From assembly GCF_025997995.1 (NCBI RefSeq), contig NZ_AP026683.1, positions 2,108,501 to 2,172,500 of the forward strand: DNA of 64,000 nucleotides. The letters are read 5' to 3'. The notes under the pieces were generated by a model. That model searched no databases and was not told where the DNA came from. It saw only the letters and a list, made by a program, of their open reading frames with translations. Made by a program: the position numbers and the translations under genes. Below are positions 42,102 through 52,723 of the stretch, one piece after another (the first letter of the stretch is position 1; each line of letters starts with the position of its first letter). Origin of the DNA: Sediminibacterium sp. TEGAF015. Lineage in GTDB: Bacteria; Bacteroidota; Bacteroidia; Chitinophagales; Chitinophagaceae.

Positions 42102-43630
42102 GCCTTTGTGATAGTGGTTTTATTCCTAAAAGCGTAATATAAAATAAGTCCAATCACCAAAGAGCATATAATAGCAATAGAAGCTGCAATGCCAGGATTT
42201 CGGGTGCCATTTTGCATATAGGCCGTAAGTCGACCATAATAAACAGAAAAATGAATAACTACAGCAGTTATACTTGCACCAATAGCTGCAATTCTAGGGC
42301 AGTCTTTAATAAATATCCCAAACAAAACGGGAACAAATGCGCCACAGAAATAAGCATAGACACCGTTTTGAGCAAAAATTCCAACACTTAAGTCAGGTGC
42401 TAACAATTGGTTGTATGAAATAAAAATTGCCACTAATCCCATAAGAACAATCACCAATCTGTTCATTAGCAATTCTGAAACTATGCCACCTGCTTTAGTT
42501 GAATCTTTAATAATGGTATTGCCAGTAAGCGGTTTTATGATATCGGAAGTAAACGTTGTACTTAAACTTTGGATTAAGCCTTCCAATGTTGCCATACCAG
42601 CTGAAATTAATCCCAACACTAAAACTATGGCAATATATACGGGGAAACGACTAACCACAAACTGACTCATCACACCATCTAATGGAATAGACTTTCCATC
42701 TAAACTTAATGTAGGAAATAAAATTCTTGCATATAAGCCCACAAAAACCACTAAAAAAAACAACGCCAAAGCAATAATAGCTACTGTTAAAAATCGGTTT
42801 AAATCTTTGTCATTTTTTAATAAGAGAGATCTTGTTAAAATATGGGGCTGACATACTACAGCTGTTCCTACAATTAACTGACAAATAACCACTTCAAAAA
42901 AATCTCTAAACAGTGGGCTAGATGCATTAAATGGCTTGGCTAACTGTGGATCTATAGCGATTAATGTATTCAAAAAACCATGTACGCCTTCTGCAAAATG
43001 ATCGTATCCAGAACCAAGCAGTATAACAGTTACTATAATTTTTAAAAAGGCTTGAACGGTATTAGTATAAACCATACTGTTAGCGCCCCCAAACATCATA
43101 TAAGTAAAAGTGAAAGCAACAACTCCAATTAATGTAGGCAATATGGGTAAATTGAGCGAGCGAGACACTACCTGAGTCAAGCCTACACAAATCATAACTA
43201 TAAAAGCCATCATTAACAAAGAAAGAAAACCAAAAAAGAGAGCAAATCCCTTGCTTTGATATCGGATACCCATCCATTGTGCAATGGTTTTGGCATTAAC
43301 CGTTTGGCCGTACTTACGAAACCGTTTAGAAAGAATAGCCAAGGAGACCAAAGTGCCAATCGGCAAAAAAACAGCCATACTTAAAACGCCGCTCAATCCG
43401 TAATAAGCTACAAAACCAGGATTTATAATAAATGTAGCAGCACTACTCATAGAAGCAGCCAATGAAAGACCTAAAAAAGAGGGATTAAATTGCATACTGC
43501 CTAGAGCAAAATCGCTCATGCTATGGGTTTTCATAGCACCCCGTACCACAAAAAAAACAATGGTACACATATAAAGTAGGATGGCTATCCAAATGGCAGT
43601 AACCATGCCAGGCAAAGCATGTTGATTCAT
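42098..43630 (-). CDS. Sodium:solute symporter (SSS family)
   Basis: A 510-residue inner-membrane transporter with about 13 hydrophobic helices. It matches the SSS family (PF00474) layout: DFALGSMQFNPSFLGLSLAASMSSAATFI near helix 2, GLISAGMATLEGLIQSLSTTFTSDI around helix 9, and a hydrophobic C-terminus. Relatives move monocarboxylates, pantothenate, proline or sugars with Na+. The following ligase favours a carboxylic acid here. It is the first gene of the leftward operon. A 112-base gap separates its start from the end of the LytTR regulator gene, which points the same way. Confidence 0.92.
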   Translation of the reverse strand: MNQHALPGMVTAIWIAILLYMCTIVFFVVRGAMKTHSMSDFALGSMQFNPSFLGLSLAASMSSAATFIINPGFVAYYGLSGVLSMAVFLPIGTLVSLAILSKRFRKYGQTVNAKTIAQWMGIRYQSKGFALFFGFLSLLMMAFIVMICVGLTQVVSRSLNLPILPTLIGVVAFTFTYMMFGGANSMVYTNTVQAFLKIIVTVILLGSGYDHFAEGVHGFLNTLIAIDPQLAKPFNASSPLFRDFFEVVICQLIVGTAVVCQPHILTRSLLLKNDKDLNRFLTVAIIALALFFLVVFVGLYARILFPTLSLDGKSIPLDGVMSQFVVSRFPVYIAIVLVLGLISAGMATLEGLIQSLSTTFTSDIIKPLTGNTIIKDSTKAGGIVSELLMNRLVIVLMGLVAIFISYNQLLAPDLSVGIFAQNGVYAYFCGAFVPVLFGIFIKDCPRIAAIGASITAVVIHFSVYYGRLTAYMQNGTRNPGIAASIAIICSLVIGLILYYAFRNKTTITKA

Positions 43631-43742
43631 ATTGGCAAATCGTTACAATGAAATTATCATTCAACTGTATTCATATTTACAAAACCTTGCCAACGAATTA
43701 AAAAATAGGGCGAACTACTAAAAAAGTAGGGTAAAAGTATTT

Positions 43743-44471
43743 TTAAAGAAAAGATAGTTTACTCATTAGCTTATCCTTGTATGTTTTTCCAATAGGGATT
43801 CGCTGCTGATTAATAAAAAGTTCATCTTTTTCAATGGCTTCAATCTTATTTACATTAACAATGTAAGAGCGATGCACTCGCAAGAAACTGTCAGAGGGGA
43901 ATTTTTCTTCAACTGCTGCAAGACTTGTATTTAATAAATATTTACCCGATGCTGTACAAACCAATGCATAAATATCTGAAGCCTCTACCCACAAAACCTG
44001 ATTTAATTGGAGCTTCTCCAATCTCCCTTTTGTTTTAACAAAAATGGCATCATTAATGGTCAATCCTTCTTTTAAGAAAGGAGTTACATCTTTTCTTTGA
44101 GCCGCATTGTATAAAGTAATTTCAATAGTAGAATAAAGGGTCTCAATTTTAACTGGTTTTACTAAATAAGCATAGGGTTCTGTTAATTTTGCCTTTTCAA
44201 TGGTACTACTGTCAGCTAGAGCGGTTAAAAATATAAAAGGCAAATGATGTTCTTTTTTTATTATTTGAGCAGTTTCTATTCCCGACAACTCTCCACTTAA
44301 ACCAATATCTAATAAAATAAGGTCAGGTTTTTGTTCTGCAATTTTTTTAAGAGCATCTTCCCCTGATTCAACATGCGCTAGCACTTCAAAGCCCAGATCG
44401 TGCAACGAAAGCGAAATCTCTTTAGCAATGATCCAGTCATCTTCAACTAATAAAATTTTAATACCACTCAT
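43743..44471 (-). CDS. LytTR-family response regulator
   Basis: A 242-residue response regulator. The receiver (1-122) has E10-D11-D12, phospho-acceptor Asp55 in LLDIGLSG and the KP motif in LVKPVKI. The LytTR DNA-binding domain (about 140-242) shows the usual FVKTKGRLEKL, LWVEASDIYALV and FLRVHRSYIVNVNKI strands. Its start codon is immediately next to the divergent 7TMR-DISM kinase frame, so the two form a pair with a shared, overlapping control region. A near-consensus -7 box (AATATTTG on the reverse strand, 44486-44493) lies inside the kinase's 5' end. The symporter operon directly downstream is a natural target, but no clear LytTR direct repeat was found. Confidence 0.92.
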   Translation of the reverse strand: MSGIKILLVEDDWIIAKEISLSLHDLGFEVLAHVESGEDALKKIAEQKPDLILLDIGLSGELSGIETAQIIKKEHHLPFIFLTALADSSTIEKAKLTEPYAYLVKPVKIETLYSTIEITLYNAAQRKDVTPFLKEGLTINDAIFVKTKGRLEKLQLNQVLWVEASDIYALVCTASGKYLLNTSLAAVEEKFPSDSFLRVHRSYIVNVNKIEAIEKDELFINQQRIPIGKTYKDKLMSKLSFL

Positions 44472-46352
44472 TTGTTAAATTTAGGGCAAATATTCATTCT
44501 GAAACAATACTTCATCATATTCATATGCTCCCTACTTGCTATTAGCGTATATGCAAAGGACGGACCTATTCGCTTTACTGGGGAACCTATCAACTTAAGT
44601 AAAGAAATCAACTGGACTAAAAAATCAAAGGATGCTAAGCAATCCACTTATCAAGGAAGTTTTACATTCATCAGCACTACGTCATCAGATCAAGATATTA
44701 TTATACAATTTTCTAAAACAGGTAAAATAAAAACATTCATTACCAATGATGTTGGTCAAAGAAAAGAACTATCTACGGGTGCTTTACTCCCTTTAAACAA
44801 AAGAAGCTATCCTTCTAATATCAATGCAATTCAGTATAGCTTTTTAAAGAACAAAGTATACACTATTGAAATATGTTATGAACCAGTCTATACTATTTAT
44901 GATCCCAAGGAATTTAAATTAACCATTCAGCCAACCATTTTATTTGAACAACAGGATACTGGTAGATTGTTTTGGCAGGGCATGTTTTTAGGGACCATAC
45001 TAGTAATGGCTTTATATAATTTATTCATATTCTACGGTGTACGCGACGAAAGTTATCTCTATTATGTTTTTAGCATTGTAGGATTAGGGCTTTACCTTGC
45101 TTTTTATTATGGGTTTGGCATTGAATACTTGTGGCCTAGTATGCCCAGATGGGACAGTTTCTGCTATTCAATTATTGTTCCTATGACTAATATTGCACGA
45201 CTACTATTTACTAAAACCTACTTGAACACAAGTAGTTATATGCCAGTTACCAACAGAGTAATTCAAATACTATTAATTGCGTGCAGTGGTTTACTTATTG
45301 TAGGAACAATTAGTTTCATTTACAATATTGATCTGTTTAACTTATTAGTAACTGGCGTAGGAATTATTGGCACTTTGGTTTTAATTTTTATGCTCGTTGC
45401 TGGATTAATCGCCTATTATATAGACAAATATGAGCCTGCGAAATATTTTATAACAGCCAATGCACTTCTTGTAATAGGGGCTATCTTATTTATATTAAGA
45501 GAAATGTCCTTAGTAGAAGATAATTTTTACACCCGTTATATTTTACAAATTGGCTTTGTAATTCAAGTAATCATTTTTGCACTAGGATTAGCCAGTAGAT
45601 ACAATAGAACAAGAGTAACCGTTCAGCTATTAGAAGAGTCAAAAGAGCAACTGTCGCAATTAAATAGTGTAAAAGACAAGTTGTTTTCTATTATCTCTCA
45701 TGATCTGAGAAACCCATTGGCAACTATGCAATCTTTCCTAAAACTCATTACTAAGCACCATGAAAAGTTGAATGAAGAGGAAAAAAAGAAAATGATAAAA
45801 GAGGCACAGGACTCATTGGATTATTTAAACGAGTTATTATACAATGTATTGCAATGGAGTAAAAGCCAAATGCAATTATTAGCATTTAATCCAGAGAAAC
45901 TAAAGGCTAAAACAGCATTAGAAAAAAATATTCGGCTTTTATACTTACAAGCCCATATGAAACAAGTGCAAATTGAACAATCCATTTCAGAAGCACATTT
46001 TATCTATGCTGATAAAGAAATGCTTGACTTTATCTTACGCAATTTAATTAGCAATGCCATTAAATTTAGTCACAAGAATAGTGCCATTCAAGTGATTACA
46101 GAACAAGACGAACAGCATCTTTATATTCATGTGATTGATGAAGGAATTGGCATGAGTAGCCAAACTTTAGAACAACTTCAAACAGCTAGTTTAAGTAATT
46201 CAAGAAGAGGAACAGCAAAAGAAAGAGGAACCGGATTAGGGTTATTAATATGTAAAGAATTCATAGCAAAACACAAAGGAGAACTGTTAATAGCTCAAAG
46301 GGAAATAAAAGGGAGCCAGTTTACTGTAAAGCTTCCAAATGAAGCAAATTGA
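44472..46352 (+). CDS. 7TMR-DISM sensor histidine kinase, non-ATG start
   Basis: A membrane kinase of up to 626 residues. A signal peptide, an extracytoplasmic DISM beta domain (about 30-165) and seven membrane helices (about 168-385) precede HisKA with His410 in [10 protein letters not shown] and HATPase_c with N box (LISNAIKFS) and G2 ([10 protein letters not shown]). No ATG lies near the 5' end. The frame can start at TTG 44472, ATT 44496 or CTG 44499, and the last gives a compact signal peptide ([11 protein letters not shown]). A box TAAATTTA (44476-44483) makes the later start more likely. It is paired with the divergent LytTR regulator. The DISM domain may sense a carbohydrate-like or small organic ligand. 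Confidence 0.9.
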   Translation: MLNLGQIFILKQYFIIFICSLLAISVYAKDGPIRFTGEPINLSKEINWTKKSKDAKQSTYQGSFTFISTTSSDQDIIIQFSKTGKIKTFITNDVGQRKELSTGALLPLNKRSYPSNINAIQYSFLKNKVYTIEICYEPVYTIYDPKEFKLTIQPTILFEQQDTGRLFWQGMFLGTILVMALYNLFIFYGVRDESYLYYVFSIVGLGLYLAFYYGFGIEYLWPSMPRWDSFCYSIIVPMTNIARLLFTKTYLNTSSYMPVTNRVIQILLIACSGLLIVGTISFIYNIDLFNLLVTGVGIIGTLVLIFMLVAGLIAYYIDKYEPAKYFITANALLVIGAILFILREMSLVEDNFYTRYILQIGFVIQVIIFALGLASRYNRTRVTVQLLEESKEQLSQLNSVKDKLFSIISHDLRNPLATMQSFLKLITKHHEKLNEEEKKKMIKEAQDSLDYLNELLYNVLQWSKSQMQLLAFNPEKLKAKTALEKNIRLLYLQAHMKQVQIEQSISEAHFIYADKEMLDFILRNLISNAIKFSHKNSAIQVITEQDEQHLYIHVIDEGIGMSSQTLEQLQTASLSNSRRGTAKERGTGLGLLICKEFIAKHKGELLIAQREIKGSQFTVKLPNEAN

Positions 46353-46389
46353 TTTTTATGCAGTATATTTCTGTATAAAATTCAGCCAT

Positions 46390-49300
46390 ATGCACAAACT
46401 CCTCTTAGGACTGCTCCTGATTTCTGGTGCAGACTATGCACTTGCACAAAATAGCAAGGAACCCACTACAGAAAACTTTAACGCTTATTTTAAACCAGTA
46501 AAATGGAGAAGCATTGGACCTTTTAGAGGAGGTCGATCCAACACTGGTACTGGTGTAAAAGGAGATATCCATACCTATTATATGGGCACAACCGGAGGTG
46601 GTCTGTGGAAAACAACTGACCGTGGAATTACCTGGAACAATATATCAGATGGGCAATTTAAAACAGGATCAGTGGGCGCGATTGCTGTATCTGAAAGCAA
46701 CACCAATATTGTTTATGTTGGCATGGGAGAACATGCAGTAAGAGGAGTAATGACACATCACGGAGACGGGATATATAAAAGTACAGATGCAGGTAAGACA
46801 TGGAAGAAAATTGGATTAGAACTTACGCAACATATTGCACGTGTAATTATTGATCCGAATAATGCTGATATTGTTTATGTAGCAGCGCAAGGTGCATTGT
46901 ATAGCAGCTCTACTGAAAGAGGGATATATAAAACAACTGACGGAGGTTTAACTTGGAAAAAGATTTTATATATCAACGAAAAAACGGGAGCTGCTGAATT
47001 ATCAATAGATGCAAAGAATCCCAATATTTTATACGCTGCCATGTGGGAACATGGAAGACTACCATGGAAAATCATCAGTGGCGGACCAGGAAGTGGTTTA
47101 TATAAATCAACAGATGGAGGAAACAGTTGGGAAAAATTAAGTACCGGACTTCCTAAAGAAATGGGCAAAATGGCGATTGCAGTAAGCCCTGCCAATTCAG
47201 AAAAAGTGTATGCATTAATTGAAAGTGATTTTGATAAAAATGCAGGCGGGCTCTATGTTTCCAACAACGCAGGTAAAAGTTTTTCGCAGGTATCCAATGA
47301 ACATAAAATCATTCAACGTGCCTGGTACTATATTGAAGTATTTCCTGATCCCAATAATGAAAATACGGTATACGTGTTGAGTGCACCTGCTTTAAAATCC
47401 ATTGACGGAGGAAAGACCTGGGAGAATATACAGACAATGCATGGAGATCACCACAATTTGTGGATCAATCCTGCTGACTCAAAAAATTTAGTGATGGCAG
47501 ACGACGGCGGTGTAACCATCAGTTTTAATGGAGGCATAACCTGGAGCAGTCAAAGTAATATGCCAACTGCACAGATCTACCGGATTAATGTAGACAATTT
47601 ATTCCCCTACAATATTTACGGAGGTCAGCAAGACAACACATCGGTAAAAATTGCCAGCAGAACTTTTTCTGGGGGGATTACAAACGCCGACTGGTCTGCA
47701 TCGGCTGGTGGTGAAAGTGCATTTTTAGCTTTTGATCCAAACAATCCAAGATATGTATTAGGAGGATCTTATCAGGGAACTATTGAAGTGCTTGATACAA
47801 AAAACAATGCTAGTACTAATATCATGGCAGCACCCATTCAATACTTGGCGATGGATGCAAAAGACATGAAATACAGATACAATTGGAATGCCCCCATCAT
47901 TCACAGCAAACATGAACCAGGCACTTATTATCATGGAGCACATGTATTACTGAGAACCAGAGATATGGGAAAAACCTGGGAGGAAGTTTCACCAGATTTA
48001 ACCAGAAATGAAAAAGAAAAACAAGTAAAGCCAGGCGTTCCTTTTACTAATGAATCGGTAGGTGCAGAAAATTATGGTACGTTAAGCTACGTAATTGAGT
48101 CTCCAATAGAAAAAGGGGTTATGTATACAGGTAGTGACGATGGATTGGTTTATATCACCAGGGATGGTGGAGCCAATTGGAAAAATATAACACCTGCTGG
48201 TCTAGCGGAATGCTTGATCAACTCAATAGAAGTATCTCCATTTGATAAAGCAACCGTTTATATTGCTACTACCCGATACAAATTCAACGACCACACTCCC
48301 GGCTTGTATAAAAGTACTGACTACGGAAAAACATGGACCAATATTAGCAATGGTATACCAGCGGGATCTTTCACTCGTGTAGTAAGGGAGGATGATAAAA
48401 GAAAAGATCTTTTGTATGCAGGTACAGAAAATGGTGTTTACATTTCTTACAACGGAGGAAAGAATTGGTCATCCTTTCAATTGAATTTACCCAATACCCC
48501 TATCACTGATTTAAGAGTACATCAGGATAATCTGATTGCAGCTACTTCCGGAAGATCTTTTTGGATCCTGGACGACTTAACATTGATTCGTCAATACAAA
48601 GCGCCATTGAACAACTTAACTCTCTATCAACCAGCGCCGGCTATCTTAGCAACAGGCAGTTCTGAACTAGATGGAAACAATCCGGATTTCGACGGCACAA
48701 ATCCTACAAGAGGAGTAAATCCGGCAACGGGAATTGTCTTGTATTATGAATTACCAGAATTAAAAGAAAATGCTGAAGTAAAAATGAGCATCAAAGATGC
48801 AGCAGGAAAAATCATCAGAAGTTTTAGCTCTAAAGCTGATCCAAATTATAAAAGATACGATGGTGCTCCTCCAAGAGATCCGCAACTATCTATACAAAAA
48901 GGATTGAATCGTTTTGTATGGAACCTTAGACATAGTACATTGCCAGGCGTGCCCAATACTTATATTGAAAGTAGTTTCCGCGGGCACAAATCCATCCCGG
49001 GTAATTATACCATTACGTTGGAAGCAGATGGAAAAACCGTAACAACAATGGCAACCATTTTATCAAATCCAACTTATCCAACCACAGCAGAAGACTACAA
49101 AGAGTTTGAAACATTCATGAGTGGCATGGAAGACAATGTAAAAGAAATGCACAACCTCGTAAATGAATTATTTTCTAAAAAACAACAATTGGATCAGATA
49201 ATTAAAAATCTGCCAAAGGGAGATGTAAAATCAAAGGCTGAGGAGCTATTGAAAAAAATGAAAGCCTGGGACGAAGAAATGATTCAGCGTAAGTCCACAG

Positions 49301-49536
49301 CATATGACGATGCTGAAAATTTCCTGAATAAGTTTACGGCATATTATATGTTTTTAATGAATCATGCAGAGAGTGATATACCCAGTATCAACAAGCCTTC
49401 AAAAGATTTATTACAGCACTACACTGCTCAATGGACTGAATTAAAAGCAAGAGGAGAAGCCATCAACAACGTGGATATTCCAGCACTAAACCAACTCTTA
49501 TTTAAAGAAGGTATTGGTGCCATTCGCAGAAATTAA
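46390..49536 (+). CDS. Exported sortilin/VPS10-like BNR beta-propeller protein
   Basis: A 1048-residue exported protein. The ATG at 46390 ([13 protein letters not shown]) gives a clean signal peptide; the longer frame from 46339 overlaps the kinase end. The body is rich in repeats of the form Y/VYKSTDGGKTWxxI (for example [36 protein letters not shown]), which form BNR/Asp-box propellers of the sortilin (VPS10) or xyloglucanase type. The catalytic acids of sialidases are not evident, so it may be a binding protein or glycosidase of unknown substrate. The C-terminal 150 residues are helical ([18 protein letters not shown]). It is common in Bacteroidota and has no clear operon partner here. Confidence 0.88.
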   Translation: MHKLLLGLLLISGADYALAQNSKEPTTENFNAYFKPVKWRSIGPFRGGRSNTGTGVKGDIHTYYMGTTGGGLWKTTDRGITWNNISDGQFKTGSVGAIAVSESNTNIVYVGMGEHAVRGVMTHHGDGIYKSTDAGKTWKKIGLELTQHIARVIIDPNNADIVYVAAQGALYSSSTERGIYKTTDGGLTWKKILYINEKTGAAELSIDAKNPNILYAAMWEHGRLPWKIISGGPGSGLYKSTDGGNSWEKLSTGLPKEMGKMAIAVSPANSEKVYALIESDFDKNAGGLYVSNNAGKSFSQVSNEHKIIQRAWYYIEVFPDPNNENTVYVLSAPALKSIDGGKTWENIQTMHGDHHNLWINPADSKNLVMADDGGVTISFNGGITWSSQSNMPTAQIYRINVDNLFPYNIYGGQQDNTSVKIASRTFSGGITNADWSASAGGESAFLAFDPNNPRYVLGGSYQGTIEVLDTKNNASTNIMAAPIQYLAMDAKDMKYRYNWNAPIIHSKHEPGTYYHGAHVLLRTRDMGKTWEEVSPDLTRNEKEKQVKPGVPFTNESVGAENYGTLSYVIESPIEKGVMYTGSDDGLVYITRDGGANWKNITPAGLAECLINSIEVSPFDKATVYIATTRYKFNDHTPGLYKSTDYGKTWTNISNGIPAGSFTRVVREDDKRKDLLYAGTENGVYISYNGGKNWSSFQLNLPNTPITDLRVHQDNLIAATSGRSFWILDDLTLIRQYKAPLNNLTLYQPAPAILATGSSELDGNNPDFDGTNPTRGVNPATGIVLYYELPELKENAEVKMSIKDAAGKIIRSFSSKADPNYKRYDGAPPRDPQLSIQKGLNRFVWNLRHSTLPGVPNTYIESSFRGHKSIPGNYTITLEADGKTVTTMATILSNPTYPTTAEDYKEFETFMSGMEDNVKEMHNLVNELFSKKQQLDQIIKNLPKGDVKSKAEELLKKMKAWDEEMIQRKSTAYDDAENFLNKFTAYYMFLMNHAESDIPSINKPSKDLLQHYTAQWTELKARGEAINNVDIPALNQLLFKEGIGAIRRN

Positions 49537-49559
49537 TACAGGATCCCATTACTGACCAA

Positions 49560-49567
49560 TATATTTG
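49560..49567 (+). promoter_or_regulatory. -7 promoter box (TATATTTG) of the anchored hydrolase gene
   Basis: An exact TAnnTTTG match, 18 bases before the ATG at 49586. The transcript would have a leader of about 10 bases. Confidence 0.55.
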
Positions 49568-49585
49568 TAGGACTAAATCATACAC

Positions 49586-50521
49586 ATGAAAAAGTTCCTA
49601 CAGTATATTGGTTATTTTTTTGGTGCTGTTCTCGGATTACTATTGTTGTTGTTTGTCATTTATTTTCAATCCGATAAAACCCTTGAAGAATTAAAACCGC
49701 TGTACGTTAATAATGAATCTGAATTCATGCCATTGATGGGTATGAATGTGCATTACAGAGATCAGGGAAATACAAAAGATTCTGTGCCGTTAGTTCTTAT
49801 TCATGGCACCAGCTCCTCGCTTCATACTTTTGAAGCCATGCGTAAATACCTTAATCCAAATAGAAGGGTAATATCAGTAGACATGCCTGCTTTTGGACTA
49901 ACTGGCCCCAACGCAAACAATGAATATAGTTTTAAGTACTATAGTAGTTTTTTAGATTCCTTTTTATCCAAACTAAATATTCCGGTTTGTGATATGGGTG
50001 GTAATTCTTTAGGCGGGGGCATTGCCTGGCAGTTTGCCACATATTTTCCGAATAAAGTAAGAAAATTGATATTAATAGATGCAACTGGTTACCCGGTAAT
50101 GAATGTAAAAGGATCGCTAGGTTTTAAAATTGCTTCTACACCTGTAATAAATAATATTATGTTGTTCATAACACCTAAAGCATTAGTAGAAGCCAGCTTA
50201 AAAGGGATTTATCAGGACCCCGGTATTATTAATGATGAACAGATTACCCGTTTTCATGATATGGCCATTGCCAAAGGAAACCGGAAAGCACTGCTGAACA
50301 TATTTAAGAAGGGATTAGAGCAGGAACCCGGTAAAATTAAAACCATACAAAAGCCTACATTGATTATCTGGGGAGAGAAGGATGGATTAATACCGGTTCA
50401 AAATGCAAGTCTGTTCAACAGAGATATAAAGGGAAGCAAGATGGCGATACTTAAAAATATAGGCCATGTACCCATGGAAGAGGCACCAGAAGCCACAGCG
50501 AAACTGATTAATGAATTTTAA
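49586..50521 (+). CDS. Membrane-anchored alpha/beta hydrolase
   Basis: A 311-residue protein. One N-terminal membrane helix (about 6-27, GYFFGAVLGLLLLLFVIYF) anchors an alpha/beta hydrolase domain outside the cytosol. The motifs are IHGTSSSLHTF (oxyanion region), GNSLGGGIA (nucleophile Ser at about 142), IIWGEKDGLIP (acid) and NIGHVPMEEAP (His). It should cleave an ester or amide of a small molecule. A promoter box lies 18 bases before its ATG, and an inverted repeat follows its stop at a convergent gene border, so it is likely transcribed alone. The substrate is unknown. Confidence 0.9.
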   Translation: MKKFLQYIGYFFGAVLGLLLLLFVIYFQSDKTLEELKPLYVNNESEFMPLMGMNVHYRDQGNTKDSVPLVLIHGTSSSLHTFEAMRKYLNPNRRVISVDMPAFGLTGPNANNEYSFKYYSSFLDSFLSKLNIPVCDMGGNSLGGGIAWQFATYFPNKVRKLILIDATGYPVMNVKGSLGFKIASTPVINNIMLFITPKALVEASLKGIYQDPGIINDEQITRFHDMAIAKGNRKALLNIFKKGLEQEPGKIKTIQKPTLIIWGEKDGLIPVQNASLFNRDIKGSKMAILKNIGHVPMEEAPEATAKLINEF

Positions 50522-50552
50522 AAACGGGACGAAAAATGGGTGGGGCTTAAAG

Positions 50553-50601
50553 TAAATCGGGGAAACAAACACACCCCCCGATATGATTGTACCCCGATTT
50601 A
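50553..50601. repeat. 10-bp inverted repeat with a competing third arm
   Basis: TAAATCGGGG (50553-50562) and CCCCGATTTA (50592-50601) are perfect inverted copies. A further CCCCGAT (50576-50582) between them could pair with the first arm instead, so two exclusive hairpins are possible. It lies in the 163-base gap between convergent genes and may act as a terminator. Confidence 0.5.
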
Positions 50602-50684
50602 TGAACTAAATTCTTATGCAATATGCTTAAAAATTTATAACTCAACATACCTATTTTTAGGTAATTCTGGCACAAAGCCCGGAA

Positions 50685-52544
50685 TTATTCAAAATCTTCC
50701 AGAATTTCTTCAAAAGTGCTGGTATTTTTTACCACGTTTTTAATTACCTGATCCAGCTTTTCAGCAGCTTCATGTATTTGATGAAGGAGTTTTTCTCTTT
50801 CGTCCAGAGATACCAGATCTCCTTTGATAATTTTGCTGATACCTAAAATATCTGATAAAGGTCCCCTAACCAGGTGTGACTGGGCCCATGCAATTTCCTT
50901 GAGTTTTCTATTTTGCTCTTGTAAATTATCCAGGGTAGCTATGCGTTTCGTAATATCTTTTACTACGCCAATGAACTTATAAATATAACCAGACTTGTCT
51001 TTATAGCTGACCCCACTAACAATGACATGCTTCAAATTGCCTTTAGCTGTTTTGATCTCTACTTTCATGGGCTTTGATTCTCCCTCAATTGAACTGGCTG
51101 CAACAATCCATTTTGCATAGTCTTCTTTGTAAGAAGGCAAAACCATATTTGTAAAAATATCCGAGTGTGCAATCATTTCATTGGGGGTCAAATCCAGTAT
51201 TCGGAACATTTCATCACTCCATACCGCAAATCCTCCGGGAAGTGTAACTTCAAAACTACCCACATGGGCAATACCCTCTGCCTTCGAGAGTAGCTCCTGT
51301 ATGGTCAAGGCTTTTTCAACTGCTGCTTTTTCAACAGTTCTATCATGAAAATAAGCCGCTGTAAACATATACTTACCTACTCTGAATGGTGCTCCGCCTG
51401 AAATTCGGACGGGCTTAATCTGTCCTTTTTGGGTAATAATATCTGTTTCAACAAAATGATATTGTTTATTCTTCGCAAATTCTTGAAACTTAGCTTGAAC
51501 ATAGGCCAAAGCTTCAGGCGGATGTAATTTTGTTTGGTGCAACCCAATCATTTCCATTTTGGAATAGCCAAACAGTTGACAAGCTTTGTCATTTACATCA
51601 ACTAAATTACCAGAACTAGTATCGGCAATTAAAATAGCATCTTCCGCTCCATCAAATAAAGCTGCATACCGTAGATCCACCATACGGGTTTCCTCTTGTT
51701 GCTCAATTAGTTTTGTAATATCATTACTAAACAAAGTGAGACCCAATATCTTCCCATGTTGATCAACGATTGGACTGTATTTGTTTTCGTAATACCTTTT
51801 TTTTCCATCAGGTAGTACAATCGAATTATTTGTAACAAAACTCTCGCCACTCAATGCCCTTTCATAGTTTTTTCTGGCAAAATCCTTTAGGTCTTCAGGC
51901 AATACATCAAATACATTCATTCCTTCAGACACCTCTTTTCTCAGTGCATTTCTTGCAAATGAAATGTACGCTTCAGAAAAACCAAGAAATCGAAAATGTT
52001 TGTCTATGGCAACAATGAATAATTCTTTGGGACTATTTAATACCGCTTTTAAAAAAGCATTGTCTTTAATTACTTGCCGTTTTGTTTTCTCAAATTCTTT
52101 CTGGGTAATCGTATAACTATCTGTAATCTCTTGTGTTCCTGTTATGTCGAAATGAGAGCCAATAATGATACCATTCAATTCTCCATTTTCATCTCGCATG
52201 GCTTTAGCTCTACTCAGTATAACCACCCAATGACCTTCTGCATGGAGCATTCTAAATTGCTGCGAATAATCCATGCTTGGATTTAAAATGAAATCAGCAA
52301 AATAGTTCTTGGCCCTAGCCAAATCTTCCGGATGCAACCAGTTTTCCCAAACCTCTTTAATAGAATACCGATCCCATTCTTTCATGTTAGTATCCAACCT
52401 CCCTAACATTTTGAAATAGGATTTATTACACCAAAGTGCTTGTGTTAAGGCATCGTATTCCCAGCCGCCCAATTGTGCTACATCCAATAAGGTTTCGTAT
52501 TTACTTCGATATGTTTCTTGAGCCAACAAAACAATAATTTTCAA
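50685..52544 (-). CDS. Multi-PAS protein ending in a histidine-kinase dimerisation stub, no ATPase domain
   Basis: A protein of up to 619 residues with four PAS/PAC-like domains (about 12-135, 155-285, 290-410 and 415-540). It ends in a HisKA-like helical hairpin with a candidate phospho-His in AQSHLVRGPLSDIL. The protein stops about 60 residues after that His. No HATPase_c N, G1 or G2 box is present, in this frame or in the next bases. Such PAS-DHp proteins occur in Bacteroidota and may accept phosphate from another kinase or bind a receiver. No ATG lies near the front: the start must be TTG (52544, 52529 or 52526) or ATT 52553. A TTAATTTG box at 52542-52549 favours one of the later TTGs. 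Confidence 0.8.
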   Translation of the reverse strand: MKIIVLLAQETYRSKYETLLDVAQLGGWEYDALTQALWCNKSYFKMLGRLDTNMKEWDRYSIKEVWENWLHPEDLARAKNYFADFILNPSMDYSQQFRMLHAEGHWVVILSRAKAMRDENGELNGIIIGSHFDITGTQEITDSYTITQKEFEKTKRQVIKDNAFLKAVLNSPKELFIVAIDKHFRFLGFSEAYISFARNALRKEVSEGMNVFDVLPEDLKDFARKNYERALSGESFVTNNSIVLPDGKKRYYENKYSPIVDQHGKILGLTLFSNDITKLIEQQEETRMVDLRYAALFDGAEDAILIADTSSGNLVDVNDKACQLFGYSKMEMIGLHQTKLHPPEALAYVQAKFQEFAKNKQYHFVETDIITQKGQIKPVRISGGAPFRVGKYMFTAAYFHDRTVEKAAVEKALTIQELLSKAEGIAHVGSFEVTLPGGFAVWSDEMFRILDLTPNEMIAHSDIFTNMVLPSYKEDYAKWIVAASSIEGESKPMKVEIKTAKGNLKHVIVSGVSYKDKSGYIYKFIGVVKDITKRIATLDNLQEQNRKLKEIAWAQSHLVRGPLSDILGISKIIKGDLVSLDEREKLLHQIHEAAEKLDQVIKNVVKNTSTFEEILEDFE

Positions 52545-52723
52545 ATTAAAAATATCAAATCATAAGCGTATTGAGGAAAGAAAACATATTTATTTTAATT
52601 AATGTCAATTAAACGTCATCCAATATCAGTAATTAGTTTTGAGGAAGAGTATAAAACAACTAAATACTACTTACATTCAGCCTTTACTTTTTTTAAATAG
52701 GCTATCTTTTATTCAAATTATAT

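Noticed and set aside
43631..43742. LytTR direct-repeat operator before the symporter gene
   Set aside because: One ACAGTTGAA-like element is present on the reverse strand, but no second copy lies at the expected 21-base spacing.
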